The notes: generated by a model not told the origin, from the letters alone. A stretch of 64,000 bases of DNA from Solitalea koreensis (GCF_900182575.1 NZ_FXSZ01000003.1:186001-250000); one strand, 5' to 3'. Shown: positions 18,166 through 27,264, numbered from the stretch's first letter. Numbers and translations: made by a program.

Positions 18166-18765
18166 ATGAGTAAAGCAATGTTTCGTATTGCCGTAGTGGG
18201 CTTATGCGTATATAATATTAGCGCCACCGCAGAAATCATTCAAACTGGCCCGACTTTAGAAAACCAATACAAAGCCGTAATCGAAAAAGCGAATAATTAT
18301 CAGGATTATAAGGTAATTAAAGAAGCATCGTTACGTGGTTTGTGGAAAAATGCATTTGATTCTCTTGTTCATGAACGAAGGAATAATGCCACAGCCAAAT
18401 CCACAATTGCTCAGCAGCAGCAAAAACTTGAAGAATTAAAAGGCGTTCTGCATAAACAAGAAGAAACTCTGCAACAATCCCAATCAAAGGTTGATTCAAT
18501 TAGTTTATTAGGGATTGATCTATCGAAGGGTAGCTACAACACCTTTATGTGGAGTCTTATTTTGGGTTTATCAGCCGTTTCTGCGTTTTGTATTTTCCGT
18601 GTTAAAGGGTTTAAGAAAGAAGCACTTTACAGAATAAACTTGTTTGAAGATGTAACAGAAGAATACAAAAACTTTAAAACAAAAGCCATTGAAAAGGAAA
18701 AACGCCTTGCTCGTGAATTACAAACAGAGCGTAATAAAATGGAAGAGTTGCAAGGAGTTGCATAA
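18166..18765 (+). CDS. Membrane protein with coiled coils, function unknown
   Basis: A 199-residue protein. An N-terminal hydrophobic segment (about 6-22) looks like a signal peptide or anchor. A coiled coil (about 75-112, Gln- and Glu-rich) leads to one membrane helix (about 126-145, MWSLILGLSAVSAFCIF), then a highly charged helical tail ending in RELQTERNKMEEL. From memory, relatives in Sphingobacteriia have been labelled tRNA (guanine-N1)-methyltransferase in databases; nothing here supports a methyltransferase. Single gene with its own terminator. Confidence 0.75.
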   Translation: MSKAMFRIAVVGLCVYNISATAEIIQTGPTLENQYKAVIEKANNYQDYKVIKEASLRGLWKNAFDSLVHERRNNATAKSTIAQQQQKLEELKGVLHKQEETLQQSQSKVDSISLLGIDLSKGSYNTFMWSLILGLSAVSAFCIFRVKGFKKEALYRINLFEDVTEEYKNFKTKAIEKEKRLARELQTERNKMEELQGVA

Positions 18766-18792
18766 AACGTTTGATAATAGTAAATAGATTTT

Positions 18793-18835
18793 CAAAAAGA
18801 GGCTTAGCATATGTATGTTATGCCTCTTTTTGATT
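18793..18835 (+). terminator. Rho-independent terminator
   Basis: CAAAAAGAGGC (18793-18803) pairs with GCCTCTTTTTG (18822-18832), with a T-rich right arm, directly after the coiled-coil membrane protein. Confidence 0.8.
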
Positions 18836-19041
18836 TGTATGGAATCATCAATAAGCAAAAAAATAATATGAAATCTTTTGAGTTAATAAATTTATGCAGC
18901 CAAAAAGATTTTAGATCTTACGAATGTGTACTGATTAGTATTAAGTAAGATAGGAGTGAGCGAAGGTTTGAAAAACAAAACGTCAATAAATTAGAGAAAT
19001 ACCATAGAAGTTCTAATGTTGAATATAAAATAAGCCCTAAA

Positions 19042-19464
19042 ATGAAAAACAACCCAATTGTAATTGAACAAACTTATAACACATCTGTTGAGAAGGTTTG
19101 GAAGGCCATTTCCGACCGAAATGAAATGAAAAAATGGTATTTTGATCTGGCAGCGTTCAAAACCGAAGTGGGTTTCGAGTTTGAGTTTTTAGCAGGACCT
19201 GATCATCAACAATATTTACATCTGTGCAGAGTAACCGATGTTGTGCCCGGTAAAAAACTAACGTACAGTTGGAGATACGATGGATATGAAGGAAACACTT
19301 TTGTTACCTGGGAGCTGTTGGAGGAAGGAGATAAAACCAGATTAAAGCTAAAACACGAAGGTTTGGAGACATTTCCTGCCAGCAATCCGGATTTTGCTAG
19401 AGAAAACTTTGTAGCCGGCTGGACTGATATTTTAGGACGAGCATTAAAAGAATATCTGGAATAA
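19042..19464 (+). CDS. AHSA1/SRPBCC-domain protein (first of three)
   Basis: A 140-residue START-like protein opening IVIEQTYNTSVEKVWKAISD, the usual AHSA1 start, with the hydrophobic-ligand-cavity fold and C-terminal helix WTDILGRALKEYL. Such proteins bind hydrophobic ligands or act as co-chaperone-like factors; no specific role can be assigned. Two further AHSA1-like genes follow within 3 kb, separated from it by a MATE transporter. Confidence 0.87.
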   Translation: MKNNPIVIEQTYNTSVEKVWKAISDRNEMKKWYFDLAAFKTEVGFEFEFLAGPDHQQYLHLCRVTDVVPGKKLTYSWRYDGYEGNTFVTWELLEEGDKTRLKLKHEGLETFPASNPDFARENFVAGWTDILGRALKEYLE

Positions 19465-19549
19465 GCTAATTCTTTAATTGTTGAGTCCCGATGTTGGTAA
19501 TACACAGCTTTAGGTGAAGACAAAATAAAATACAATCGCTCTCCCAATA

Positions 19550-20947
19550 ATGACAAGTCAGAATCGTTCAGGAACAATTGCAAACATTTATAATGGATTT
19601 AAGCAGGCTCTTAGGGGTGAGCAACAGGATTATACCCAAGGAAGCATCCGAAAAGCTGTTTTTTTACTGGCTATTCCTATGATTTTGGAATTGTGCTTAG
19701 AGAGCGTATTTGCCCTGGTCGATATGTTCTTTGTGAGCAAACTTGGCCAAAATGCCATTGCAACAGTTGGCTTAACTGAATCGGTTGTTACTATTGTTTA
19801 TTCGATAGCCATTGGACTAAGTGCCGCTGCAACGGCAATAGTCGCCAGAAGAATTGGCGAAAAAAATCCTGAAGCTGCCGCTCATGCAGGTGCGCAATCG
19901 CTAATAATTGCCTTGGTAGCAACAGTTGTTTTTAGCAGTGTGGGAGCGATATATGCAAGCGATATTTTATCGTTAATGGGAGCGACCAGGGAGGTTGTTG
20001 CCGATGGTGCAATCTTTACACGAATCATGTTCGGTGGCAGCATGGCCATTATCCTTCTTTTTCTAATCAACGGAATTTTTCGTGGAGCGGGTGATGCCGC
20101 TATGGCAATGAGAAGTTTATGGATTGCAAGTATCATCAATATCATTTTATGCCCCATTTTAATTCACTTTCTCGGGTTAAAAGGAGCTGCAATTACCACA
20201 GTGATCGGACGAAGTTCAGGCGTGCTTTATCAATGTTATCATTTGTTTAAAGGCAGCGGTTTGCTAAAACTCAGGAAAGATCATTTTAAGATTGATAATA
20301 AAATCATGCGATCGATTGTGAAAATTGGCTGGCCGGCTACTTTTCAGTTTATTATTGCCAGTGGCAGTTGGATTATTCTGGCCCGATTGGTTGCTGAAAC
20401 CGGCGGAACAACCGCATCGGCCGGTTACCAAATAGCAATCCGAAACGTTATCTTCTTTATTTTACCTGCCTGGGGATTAAGCAATGCAGCGGCAACGCTC
20501 GTAGGCCAAAATCTTGGGGCCAAGCATGTTGAAAGAGCCGAAAAAAGCGCCCTGCTTGCAGCCAAATACAATGCTTTATTCATGGGTTTTGTGATGCTGC
20601 TTTTTGTTTGCTGCTCTGGTCCCATTATTCGATTTTTTACGCACGATGAATCAGTTGTTGCCTATGGAGCGAAGGCATTGAAAATTATTGGTACCGGTTA
20701 TATTTTTTATGGAATTGGCATGGTAATGACCCAATCATTAAATGGCGCAGGCGATACCCAAACACCTACGATTATTAACTTTATAAGTTTTTGGATGGTT
20801 CAGATTCCTTTGGCATATTTCTTAGCTGAAGGGTTAGACCTAAAGGCCACCGGAGCGTTTATCGCTATTCCCATTGCCGAAACACTGGTCGCTTTAATCG
20901 CGTTTTATTATTTCAGAAAAGGGAAGTGGAAAGAAGTAAAAGTGTAA
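19550..20947 (+). CDS. MATE-family multidrug/cation antiporter
   Basis: A 465-residue inner-membrane exporter with twelve predicted helices and the two repeated MATE halves, the second starting near residue 255 (IVKIGWPATFQFI). Typical features are AIPMILELCLESVFALVDMF early in the first half and NGAGDTQTPTIIN in the second. It would export toxic organic cations in exchange for Na+ or H+. It follows the first AHSA1 gene after 85 bp. Substrate unknown. Confidence 0.92.
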   Translation: MTSQNRSGTIANIYNGFKQALRGEQQDYTQGSIRKAVFLLAIPMILELCLESVFALVDMFFVSKLGQNAIATVGLTESVVTIVYSIAIGLSAAATAIVARRIGEKNPEAAAHAGAQSLIIALVATVVFSSVGAIYASDILSLMGATREVVADGAIFTRIMFGGSMAIILLFLINGIFRGAGDAAMAMRSLWIASIINIILCPILIHFLGLKGAAITTVIGRSSGVLYQCYHLFKGSGLLKLRKDHFKIDNKIMRSIVKIGWPATFQFIIASGSWIILARLVAETGGTTASAGYQIAIRNVIFFILPAWGLSNAAATLVGQNLGAKHVERAEKSALLAAKYNALFMGFVMLLFVCCSGPIIRFFTHDESVVAYGAKALKIIGTGYIFYGIGMVMTQSLNGAGDTQTPTIINFISFWMVQIPLAYFLAEGLDLKATGAFIAIPIAETLVALIAFYYFRKGKWKEVKV

Positions 20948-21076
20948 TTTCTCTAAACTTCAACTATCCAGGATGATACTTCATAAATAAATACTAATTT
21001 ACATTAAACATATCGCCTATTAATAAATTGAAAAAAAGCACATCAGACAATTGTTGACAGTCAAGACAATATTCTC

Positions 21077-21520
21077 ATGGAAAAGATAAAATTTTCAATA
21101 AGCATCAATGCCCCTAAAGAAAAAGTATGGAAGGTTCTTTGGGATGATGCTACTTACAGGAAGTGGACCAGTGCATTTGCCGAAGGGTCGCATGCGGTTA
21201 CAGATTGGAAAGAAGGAAGCAAAGTTTTGTTTCTGGATGGGAAAGGCAGCGGTATGGTAAGTAAAGTTGCCATGAATAAACCCAATGAATACATGTCGTT
21301 TGAGCATTTGGGAATAATAAAAAACGGCGTTGAAGATACTGATAGTGAAGAAGTAAAAGCCTGGGCAGGAGCATTGGAGAATTACACACTTATAGAGGCT
21401 GATGGCCTAACAAGCTTAGCTGTTGATATGGACAGCAATGAAGAGTATAAAAGCTATTTCATGGAAACATGGCCCAATGCTTTGGAACAAATAAAACGAT
21501 TAGCCGAAAGCAATGCTTAA
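21077..21520 (+). CDS. AHSA1/SRPBCC-domain protein (second of three)
   Basis: A 147-residue START-like protein: IKFSISINAPKEKVWKVLWDDATYRKWTSAF is the family's N-terminal pattern, and a C-terminal amphipathic helix closes the cavity. The next AHSA1-like gene starts 13 bp after its stop, so the two are probably co-transcribed. Function unknown. Confidence 0.87.
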   Translation: MEKIKFSISINAPKEKVWKVLWDDATYRKWTSAFAEGSHAVTDWKEGSKVLFLDGKGSGMVSKVAMNKPNEYMSFEHLGIIKNGVEDTDSEEVKAWAGALENYTLIEADGLTSLAVDMDSNEEYKSYFMETWPNALEQIKRLAESNA

Positions 21521-21533
21521 ATAACGTATAGTC

Positions 21534-22004
21534 ATGACAAATCAAAAGGAATTAATCATAACCAGAGTATTTGATCTGCCTATTAACCAGGTTTGGTCCG
21601 CATGGACAGAGCCGGAGAGTTGTAGAAAATGGTGGGGTCCAAAAGACTTTACTTGCCCAAGCTGTACAATCGATTTAAAGCCTGGCGGTAAATATTTGAG
21701 TTGTATGCGCTCAACCCAAGGGGATGAATATTGGTCAACGGGTGTTTTCAAAGAAATTGTTCCTTATAAAAAACTGGTTATGACCGACAGCTTTTCTGAT
21801 AATAAGGGAAATGTTGTTCCAGCTTCTGATTTGAATATGCCCGGAGAATGGCCTTTGGAGTTACAGGTCTCTATTAACTTTACAGATTGCGATGGTAAAA
21901 CAAAAATGGAACTTCACCACACAGGGCTGCCGCCTGAAATACTTAACGATTGTGAAACAAGTTGGCAACAATCATTTGATAAATTAGAAGAAAAACTAAA
22001 ATAA
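21534..22004 (+). CDS. AHSA1/SRPBCC-domain protein (third of three)
   Basis: A 156-residue protein with the AHSA1 signature VWSAWTEPESCRKWWGPKDFTCP, found in the polyketide-cyclase-like/activator-of-Hsp90-like group. Two Cys residues (FTCPSC) follow the WWGP motif. It follows the second AHSA1 gene by 13 bp. A VOC-type gene is next, separated by a REP-like repeat. Biochemical role unknown. Confidence 0.88.
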   Translation: MTNQKELIITRVFDLPINQVWSAWTEPESCRKWWGPKDFTCPSCTIDLKPGGKYLSCMRSTQGDEYWSTGVFKEIVPYKKLVMTDSFSDNKGNVVPASDLNMPGEWPLELQVSINFTDCDGKTKMELHHTGLPPEILNDCETSWQQSFDKLEEKLK

Positions 22005-22026
22005 ACTATCATTGTGCGATTTTATT

Positions 22027-22085
22027 TCACGCTGAGCGTAATCGAAGAGTTTTTTGCAACACGTTTTCGACTTCACTCAAATTGA
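22027..22085. repeat. REP-like imperfect inverted repeat
   Basis: Two 22-nt arms (22027-22048 and 22064-22085) form an imperfect palindrome with about 15 matching positions. The core GCTGAGCGTAATCGAAG recalls a scattered intergenic repeat with a GCTGAGCGTAGTCGAAG core that I remember from Bacteroidetes genomes. Only this copy is evident here. Confidence 0.55.
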
Positions 22086-22159
22086 TTACTGTTGAAAATC
22101 AGCACATTAAATCAATGTGCAACGTTTATCATCTATTAACCTTTTAGACCTTAAAAACA

Positions 22160-22591
22160 ATGGCAACAATCAATCCTTATTTAAACTTTAACGGCAACAC
22201 AGAAGAAGCATTTAATTTTTACAAATCAGTATTTGGTGGCGAATTTGCCGTAATACAACGCTTTAAAGATACTCCTGAAGCCGATAAAGTTCCAGACAGC
22301 GAGAAAGAGAAAATCATGCACATTGCACTGCCTATTGGCAATGGAAATGTTTTAATGGCAACCGATGCGCTGGAATCTATGGGCCATAAAACAACGCTGG
22401 GCACTAATTTCCATTTGTCAATAAGTACAAATAGTGAAGAAGAAACTACAAAATTATTTAATGCATTATCAGCCGGAGGAAAAGTAACCGTTCCTCTTGC
22501 TCAAATGTTTTGGGGCGCTTTTTTCGGAATGTGCACCGACAAGTTTGGAATTCAATGGATGGTTAATTTCGATACTAAAACCCCACAATAA
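22160..22591 (+). CDS. PhnB-like VOC-superfamily protein
   Basis: A 143-residue protein with the PhnB/3-demethylubiquinone methyltransferase-like glyoxalase fold: INPYLNFNGNTEEAFNFYKSVFGGE at the start and QMFWGAFFGMCTDKFGIQWMVN at the end. The true methyltransferase name often attached to this family is not supported; these are VOC proteins of uncertain activity. AHSA1 and PhnB-like genes frequently sit together in Bacteroidetes, as here. Confidence 0.88.
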   Translation: MATINPYLNFNGNTEEAFNFYKSVFGGEFAVIQRFKDTPEADKVPDSEKEKIMHIALPIGNGNVLMATDALESMGHKTTLGTNFHLSISTNSEEETTKLFNALSAGGKVTVPLAQMFWGAFFGMCTDKFGIQWMVNFDTKTPQ

Positions 22592-22749
22592 TTTGGATAT
22601 TTACAAGGAGCATCCTCAACATTAATACAATTGTGGTACTTAATCTTCTAAATTAAATCATTGTAAGTCTTTGTATTACGATTTGGCTTTTGGTGTTAAT
22701 TGATTAACTTCATATACTGAAACAGTTGTACATCCTCAATAAAACGATT

Positions 22750-23136
22750 ATGAGAAAGCCGCACTTTATCTCATTAATTGCCATTATTGGCCTCTTGTGC
22801 ATTAGCTTTCGCCTCAATGCTCAAGCAATTACTCTCGAAAACAAAGCAAACGCTACAACCGTAAAGCCCAGCACTATATTTACTGTGCGAATTCCGCTAC
22901 AGGCGAGTACCGGCTTCGATTGGAAACTTGAAAAGGGCTCTCCATTAATTTATGAAGTAAAGTCAGCAACTGAAGAAAACATTGCGGGCAAAATGGATGG
23001 CAAAACAATGAAAGTGTTCACATTGCGTAGTTCTGGCGCTTCCGGTGAGGCTGAACTGAAATTTACGATGAGCCGTTCTGTTCAAACAAAACTTCCTGTG
23101 GAGGAAAAAACGCTGAAGGTGACTATAAAGCCTTAA
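22750..23136 (+). CDS. Secreted chagasin-like (I42) cysteine protease inhibitor
   Basis: About 128 residues from the ATG at 22750. A signal peptide ends near LNAQ. The mature part has the immunoglobulin-like chagasin layout: a loop STGFDWKLE corresponding to the NPTTGF/W inhibitory loop and a later loop GASGEAELKFTMSR followed by a KTLKVTI strand. Such inhibitors block papain-like proteases. The first loop deviates from the NPTTG consensus, so inhibitory activity is uncertain. Stands alone before the Xaa-Pro aminopeptidase gene. Confidence 0.72.
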   Translation: MRKPHFISLIAIIGLLCISFRLNAQAITLENKANATTVKPSTIFTVRIPLQASTGFDWKLEKGSPLIYEVKSATEENIAGKMDGKTMKVFTLRSSGASGEAELKFTMSRSVQTKLPVEEKTLKVTIKP

Positions 23137-23250
23137 CATTACTTTGTTCCCTTGAGAAATGGCATTATACAACAAGAAAGTTGTCCTGTGAATACTTGTG
23201 TGAAATCAAAAGCTCACTATCTTTAAGCCTTTAATTTTCATTGAATCAAT

Positions 23251-25038
23251 ATGACGTCATTAGAAAAAATAGCGGCTATACGTAGCCAAATGAGTAAACA
23301 AGGAGTTGATGCCTACATTATACCTTCTTCTGATCCGCATTTAAGTGAGTACCTGCCTGCCTATTATAAAAGCATCGCGTGGGTTTCGGGCTTTAGTGGA
23401 TCTGCAGGAACCTTGGTCATTACTAACGATTTTGCCGGCCTGTGGACCGATGCCCGTTATTTTGTTCAGGCTGAAGAACAATTGAAAAACTCAGGTTTTG
23501 AGCTGATGAAATTAAAAGTTCAGAATACGCCGGAATTCATAGAGTGGCTGCAAGAAACCTTAAAGCCAGGTGCAAAAGTGGCGGTTGACGGTAATATTAC
23601 TCAGCTTGACTTGGTTCGTTTCCTTCAATCAGGATTGCGTACTGCAAATATTGAACTGGTAACCGAGGCGGATTACATTTCATCAATATGGACTGATCGC
23701 CCGGCGCTTTCAAAAGAGTCCGCTTTTCTGCTTAGTAAAGAAATGTGTGGCGAAAGCACTGCTGAAAAATTACAGCGAGTAGCTGTTGTTATGAAGAAAA
23801 AAGGCGCTAATACACACGTCCTTTCTACTTTAGATGATATTGCCTGGGCCTTTAACCTGCGCGGCAGCGACGTAACGTTTAACCCTGTTGTGCTTTCTTA
23901 CGGCTTGATAACCGATGATGGTAAGGCAAAACTATATATTGATCAATCTAAACTTTCTCCGATGCAAGTTGAGGAGTTAAGTGCACAAGGTGTTGAAGTG
24001 AAGGGTTACAATGCAATTAAAGCAGATCTTGCCGCTTTGCCTGAAAATAGTGTACTGCTGATTGATCCAAAACGGACCTGTTTTGCTCTTTACAAAGCAG
24101 TGCCATCGTCAGTAAAAGTAGTTGAAGAGTTGAATCCATCTACACAGTTTAAGGCACTAAAGAACCCAACCGAGATTGCTGCAACCCGCAAGGCAATGGT
24201 AAAAGACGGCGTTGCATTGGTTCGTTTCTTTAATTGGCTGGAAACCGCATTAAACACCGAAACGATAACAGAGCTAGCCGTTGTTGACAAACTTCATGCG
24301 TTTAGAGCGGAGCAAAAGAATCTTATTGGCGATAGCTTTGATACAATTGCAGCTTACAATGCACACGCTGCGCTTCCTCATTATAAACCAACGAATGAAA
24401 GCAATGTTGAGTTAAAGAAACAAGGCATCTTCTTGCTGGACTCGGGCGGTCAATACCTGGATGGCACAACCGATATCACCCGTGTAATACCATTGGGTCA
24501 GCCAACCGATCAACAAAAAATTGATTATACCTTGGTTCTGCAGGGAATGATTGATTTATCGATGACCCGTTTTCCTGAAGGTACCAAAGGGTATCAGTTG
24601 GACGCTATCGCCCGCAAAAACTTATGGGAGCATGGGTTTAATTACGGTCACGGAACCGGACATGGCGTAGGCTTTTTCTTAAATGTTCATGAAGGGCCAC
24701 AGGTTATTAATGGGGTTGGGGCGAATACTACACCGTTGCAAGCAGGTATGATTACTTCAAATGAACCGGGAATTTACCGTTTGGGTCATTATGGTATTCG
24801 TATTGAAAACCTGGTATTATGTGTTGAAGATAAGGATTATGGTTTTGGCAAATTCATGAAGTTTGAAACTCTTACCCTATGCCCGATTGATTGCCGTTTG
24901 ATCAAAGCCGATATGTTAACCGATGCTCAGGAAGCATGGTTAAACCAATATCACCTAGAAGTGTACAAACAACTTTCTCCTTATTTGGAAGGATCGGATT
25001 TAGCTTGGTTGAAAAAACACACGCAAGAAACAGCGTAA
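23251..25038 (+). CDS. M24 Xaa-Pro aminopeptidase (aminopeptidase P type)
   Basis: A 595-residue cytosolic metalloaminopeptidase removing N-terminal residues before proline. Three-domain layout of the long eukaryote-like APP1 class: two creatinase-like N-terminal domains, then the catalytic pita-bread domain from about residue 300. Metal ligands are visible in LLDSGGQYLDGTTDITR (two Asp), GHGTGHGVG (His), NEPGIYR (Glu) and RIENLVL (Glu). It ends in a strong terminator. Confidence 0.94.
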   Translation: MTSLEKIAAIRSQMSKQGVDAYIIPSSDPHLSEYLPAYYKSIAWVSGFSGSAGTLVITNDFAGLWTDARYFVQAEEQLKNSGFELMKLKVQNTPEFIEWLQETLKPGAKVAVDGNITQLDLVRFLQSGLRTANIELVTEADYISSIWTDRPALSKESAFLLSKEMCGESTAEKLQRVAVVMKKKGANTHVLSTLDDIAWAFNLRGSDVTFNPVVLSYGLITDDGKAKLYIDQSKLSPMQVEELSAQGVEVKGYNAIKADLAALPENSVLLIDPKRTCFALYKAVPSSVKVVEELNPSTQFKALKNPTEIAATRKAMVKDGVALVRFFNWLETALNTETITELAVVDKLHAFRAEQKNLIGDSFDTIAAYNAHAALPHYKPTNESNVELKKQGIFLLDSGGQYLDGTTDITRVIPLGQPTDQQKIDYTLVLQGMIDLSMTRFPEGTKGYQLDAIARKNLWEHGFNYGHGTGHGVGFFLNVHEGPQVINGVGANTTPLQAGMITSNEPGIYRLGHYGIRIENLVLCVEDKDYGFGKFMKFETLTLCPIDCRLIKADMLTDAQEAWLNQYHLEVYKQLSPYLEGSDLAWLKKHTQETA

Positions 25039-25119
25039 CAGATTTTAGGTATAAGATTAGAGGAGGGCTTACAGAGTCCAACTCCTTAAGCTCAGTTACA
25101 GCTTAATTATAAACTACCA

Positions 25120-25150
25120 GGGCTAAAAATCAGCGATTTTTAGCCCTTTT
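25120..25150. terminator. Bidirectional rho-independent terminator
   Basis: GGGCTAAAAATC (25120-25131) pairs perfectly with GATTTTTAGCCC (25135-25146) over a 3-nt loop, followed by TTTT. It separates the convergent aminopeptidase and M56 genes. Confidence 0.88.
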
Positions 25151-25161
25151 CTTATCCTGTT

Positions 25162-26658
25162 TTATTTTGATTTAGGTTCCATCGGAGGTGGTGGCGGTGG
25201 AGTTGAGAATGCAGCAGGTGCTGCCGGCGGTGGAGGAGGCGATGTGTAGAAGTTGAAAACCGCATCGTTTACTGATATGTTTTTAATTTTTTCTACAACA
25301 TCTTTGCTTAAGCTGGAGATTTCTGCTTCAGAATTTTCTATGCCATCCAAGAAGAACCTTGCCTTTGTTCCGGAAATGTGAGACGACGAGACTGATCCCT
25401 TTGATGTTTTACAGATAATTTTTTCATATTCTTTTCCATCTCTGCCTTCATAGGTATATTTTGATAAAAAATGATCTTTAGGCAAAGCAAGTTCTTTTTG
25501 GATCTGTTTAATGACAAGTTCACGATCATGCTCATTGTCAAAAGTAAACGAGCCGTTTCTAGTATCCAGTTCTATGAGTCCATCTTTAGCCTTCTCGCCA
25601 TGTTTTTTAACAGCATAACCTTGTTCATAAGTAGTTGAGCCTTGTATTTTTTCAGGATCAATTTTAGTTAGCACATCAGCGCTGTATTCTTTTCCGTCAA
25701 TTAGCACCAGCGGATTTTTTCCTATATTTTCGTTATCCACATTAAAAGTGCGAATAGGGCCTGTGTTGTCAATTTCTTTGTTCTCTTGACAGGAAATTGC
25801 TACGGTAATAGCAATTGGAAAGAATAATAAATAAGCGAATCGTTTCATAGTATGTGTTTTAGGTTTAAATAACATTTTAACGCGTGAGGAGAGCGGTTTG
25901 ACACTAAAGGAATGAGTGATGGATAAATGTTGTTCATAAGCCAGATTTAAGAGTAATGAAGCATACTCTTTTCTGGTTTCTTTATTTGTTGCCATCTCAT
26001 CGACTTCAAATTCATGTACTTCGGCAAGCGATTTTTTGTAGAAATATATCAACGGGTTAAACCAGAAAAATATTTTCAACAATTCTATACAAAGAATGTC
26101 TAAGCTGTGTAATTGTTGGTAGTGCAGCTTTTCATGTGCAATGATTAGCGCTTCGTCATTTAGAGTTAGCGCTTTATTGTTAATGAATACTACATTGAAA
26201 AATGACGCGCTCGACAAAGCCCCTTGTATGTATACTATGGTTAAATTATGATCCTTCTTTTTAGCAATGCAGTTAATTATAAGTGAGCGTATTCTGTATA
26301 AGTTTTTTAAAACAAGCATTAAAGTTACAGTTGCACCAAGCAGGTAAACTATTGTTTTGAAAAGTTGCCAATTAAAAGGTTTTGCGGCTCCTTTTGATGT
26401 CAAAATTGCTTTATTGTTTGAAATATCAATGTTTTCTACTTGTAATCCTGTCGATAATTGTATGGATTGAATAAAATTAAAAGAACTCAAGAATCCGCTG
26501 TCTACAAAAGGAATAGCAAGACAGGTTGCTAGAGCAAGCAGTAAATAATATCGATTCAGTGCAAAAAAAGTAAATCGTTTAAATACTAAAAGATATACAA
26601 GATAAAAAGGGACTAATGCAAGAGATACTTTTAGGAGATATTCAAATAGTGCTTCCAT
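25162..26658 (-). CDS. BlaR1/MecR1-like M56 membrane metallopeptidase (second copy)
   Basis: A 498-residue paralogue of the M56 protein at 10314-12494. Membrane helices near 12-28, 35-52 and 103-120, HEKLH at 175-179, and a Glu in EFEVDEMA supply the zinc site. A helix at about 274-290 leads to a 200-residue exported region without a penicillin-binding domain, ending in two proline runs (PPPPPAAP, PPPPPPMEP). Both paralogues share a module with GKEYEKI and a KARFFL-type segment before the tail. It follows its BlaI by 4 bp. Confidence 0.85.
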   Translation of the reverse strand: MEALFEYLLKVSLALVPFYLVYLLVFKRFTFFALNRYYLLLALATCLAIPFVDSGFLSSFNFIQSIQLSTGLQVENIDISNNKAILTSKGAAKPFNWQLFKTIVYLLGATVTLMLVLKNLYRIRSLIINCIAKKKDHNLTIVYIQGALSSASFFNVVFINNKALTLNDEALIIAHEKLHYQQLHSLDILCIELLKIFFWFNPLIYFYKKSLAEVHEFEVDEMATNKETRKEYASLLLNLAYEQHLSITHSFSVKPLSSRVKMLFKPKTHTMKRFAYLLFFPIAITVAISCQENKEIDNTGPIRTFNVDNENIGKNPLVLIDGKEYSADVLTKIDPEKIQGSTTYEQGYAVKKHGEKAKDGLIELDTRNGSFTFDNEHDRELVIKQIQKELALPKDHFLSKYTYEGRDGKEYEKIICKTSKGSVSSSHISGTKARFFLDGIENSEAEISSLSKDVVEKIKNISVNDAVFNFYTSPPPPPAAPAAFSTPPPPPPMEPKSK

Positions 26659-26662
26659 CGAC

Positions 26663-27022
26663 TTAGTTTTTATTGATGATGTCTTTTAGGGATTTTATTT
26701 CCGCTTCACTGAGTTTTTCTTCTTTTACCATAAACGATAGAAGGCATTCTACAGAACCATCGAAATAATTTTTAATGAGATTCTTAAAGTTTGTTTTTCG
26801 GTATTCACTTTTTGAAATCAGTGGAAAATACTCATGGTTTTTTCCATAAGCGTTATGGCCCACAAACCCTTTACTTTCCAATATTCTTACAACAGAAGAG
26901 ATGGTGGTGTAGGGAGGCTTGGGTTCATTAGCTAAATGCTCGATAATATCCTTAACAAACCCTTTGTTTATGTCCCAAAGGACTTGCATGATTTTTTCTT
27001 CGGTTTTAGTTAATTCTTCCAT
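26663..27022 (-). CDS. BlaI/MecI/CopY-family transcriptional repressor (second copy)
   Basis: A 119-residue repressor, highly similar to the one at 12497-12859 (same ELTKTEEKIMQ start, same PPYTTISSVVRILE recognition region, same SFMVKEEKL). The M56 start lies 4 bp after its stop. A dyad almost identical to that of the first locus sits 14 bp upstream of the start, so the two repressors may bind each other's operators. Confidence 0.92.
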   Translation of the reverse strand: MEELTKTEEKIMQVLWDINKGFVKDIIEHLANEPKPPYTTISSVVRILESKGFVGHNAYGKNHEYFPLISKSEYRKTNFKNLIKNYFDGSVECLLSFMVKEEKLSEAEIKSLKDIINKN

Positions 27023-27036
27023 AAAATAAATATATA

Positions 27037-27070
27037 ACGTATTTATCAGTTTTGCAACTGTTTTTTACGT
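27037..27070. promoter_or_regulatory. Probable BlaI operator dyad, copy 2
   Basis: Left arm ACGTATTTATCAGTT and right arm AACTGTTTTTTACGT with a 4-bp spacer. The right arm equals that of copy 1 at 12892-12906, and the left differs by one base. Confidence 0.7.
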
Positions 27071-27220
27071 TTATCTACTGAAAATCACGTTTATTAGCGT
27101 TAAACATCTGATATACAGCAGAAAAGTAGTAGGATGTCGGGCGGTGACTTGTTCAAAAGGTGCTCAATTGCTAAAAACACAGGGAGGCAATAAGCTTCGC
27201 GCGAAATCAGAACATTTATG

Positions 27221-27228
27221 TACTTTTG
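27221..27228 (+). promoter_or_regulatory. Bacteroidetes -7 element of the desaturase gene
   Basis: TACTTTTG fits TAnnTTTG, 36 bp before the ATG. The -33 box is not clear. Confidence 0.45.
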
Positions 27229-27264
27229 TGATTTCAAAAATTAAACGAACAACTTTTAGCATAA

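Noticed and set aside
18166..18765. tRNA (guanine-N1)-methyltransferase.
   Set aside because: No SPOUT or Rossmann methyltransferase features; it is a coiled-coil protein with one membrane helix.
18868..18948. 26-residue open frame beginning MKSFELINL.
   Set aside because: Very short, no ribosome-site or conservation support, and located after a terminator in AT-rich sequence.
22160..22591. 3-demethylubiquinone 3-methyltransferase.
   Set aside because: The protein has the VOC/PhnB pattern and no SAM-binding motif; the methyltransferase label is a known carry-over name.
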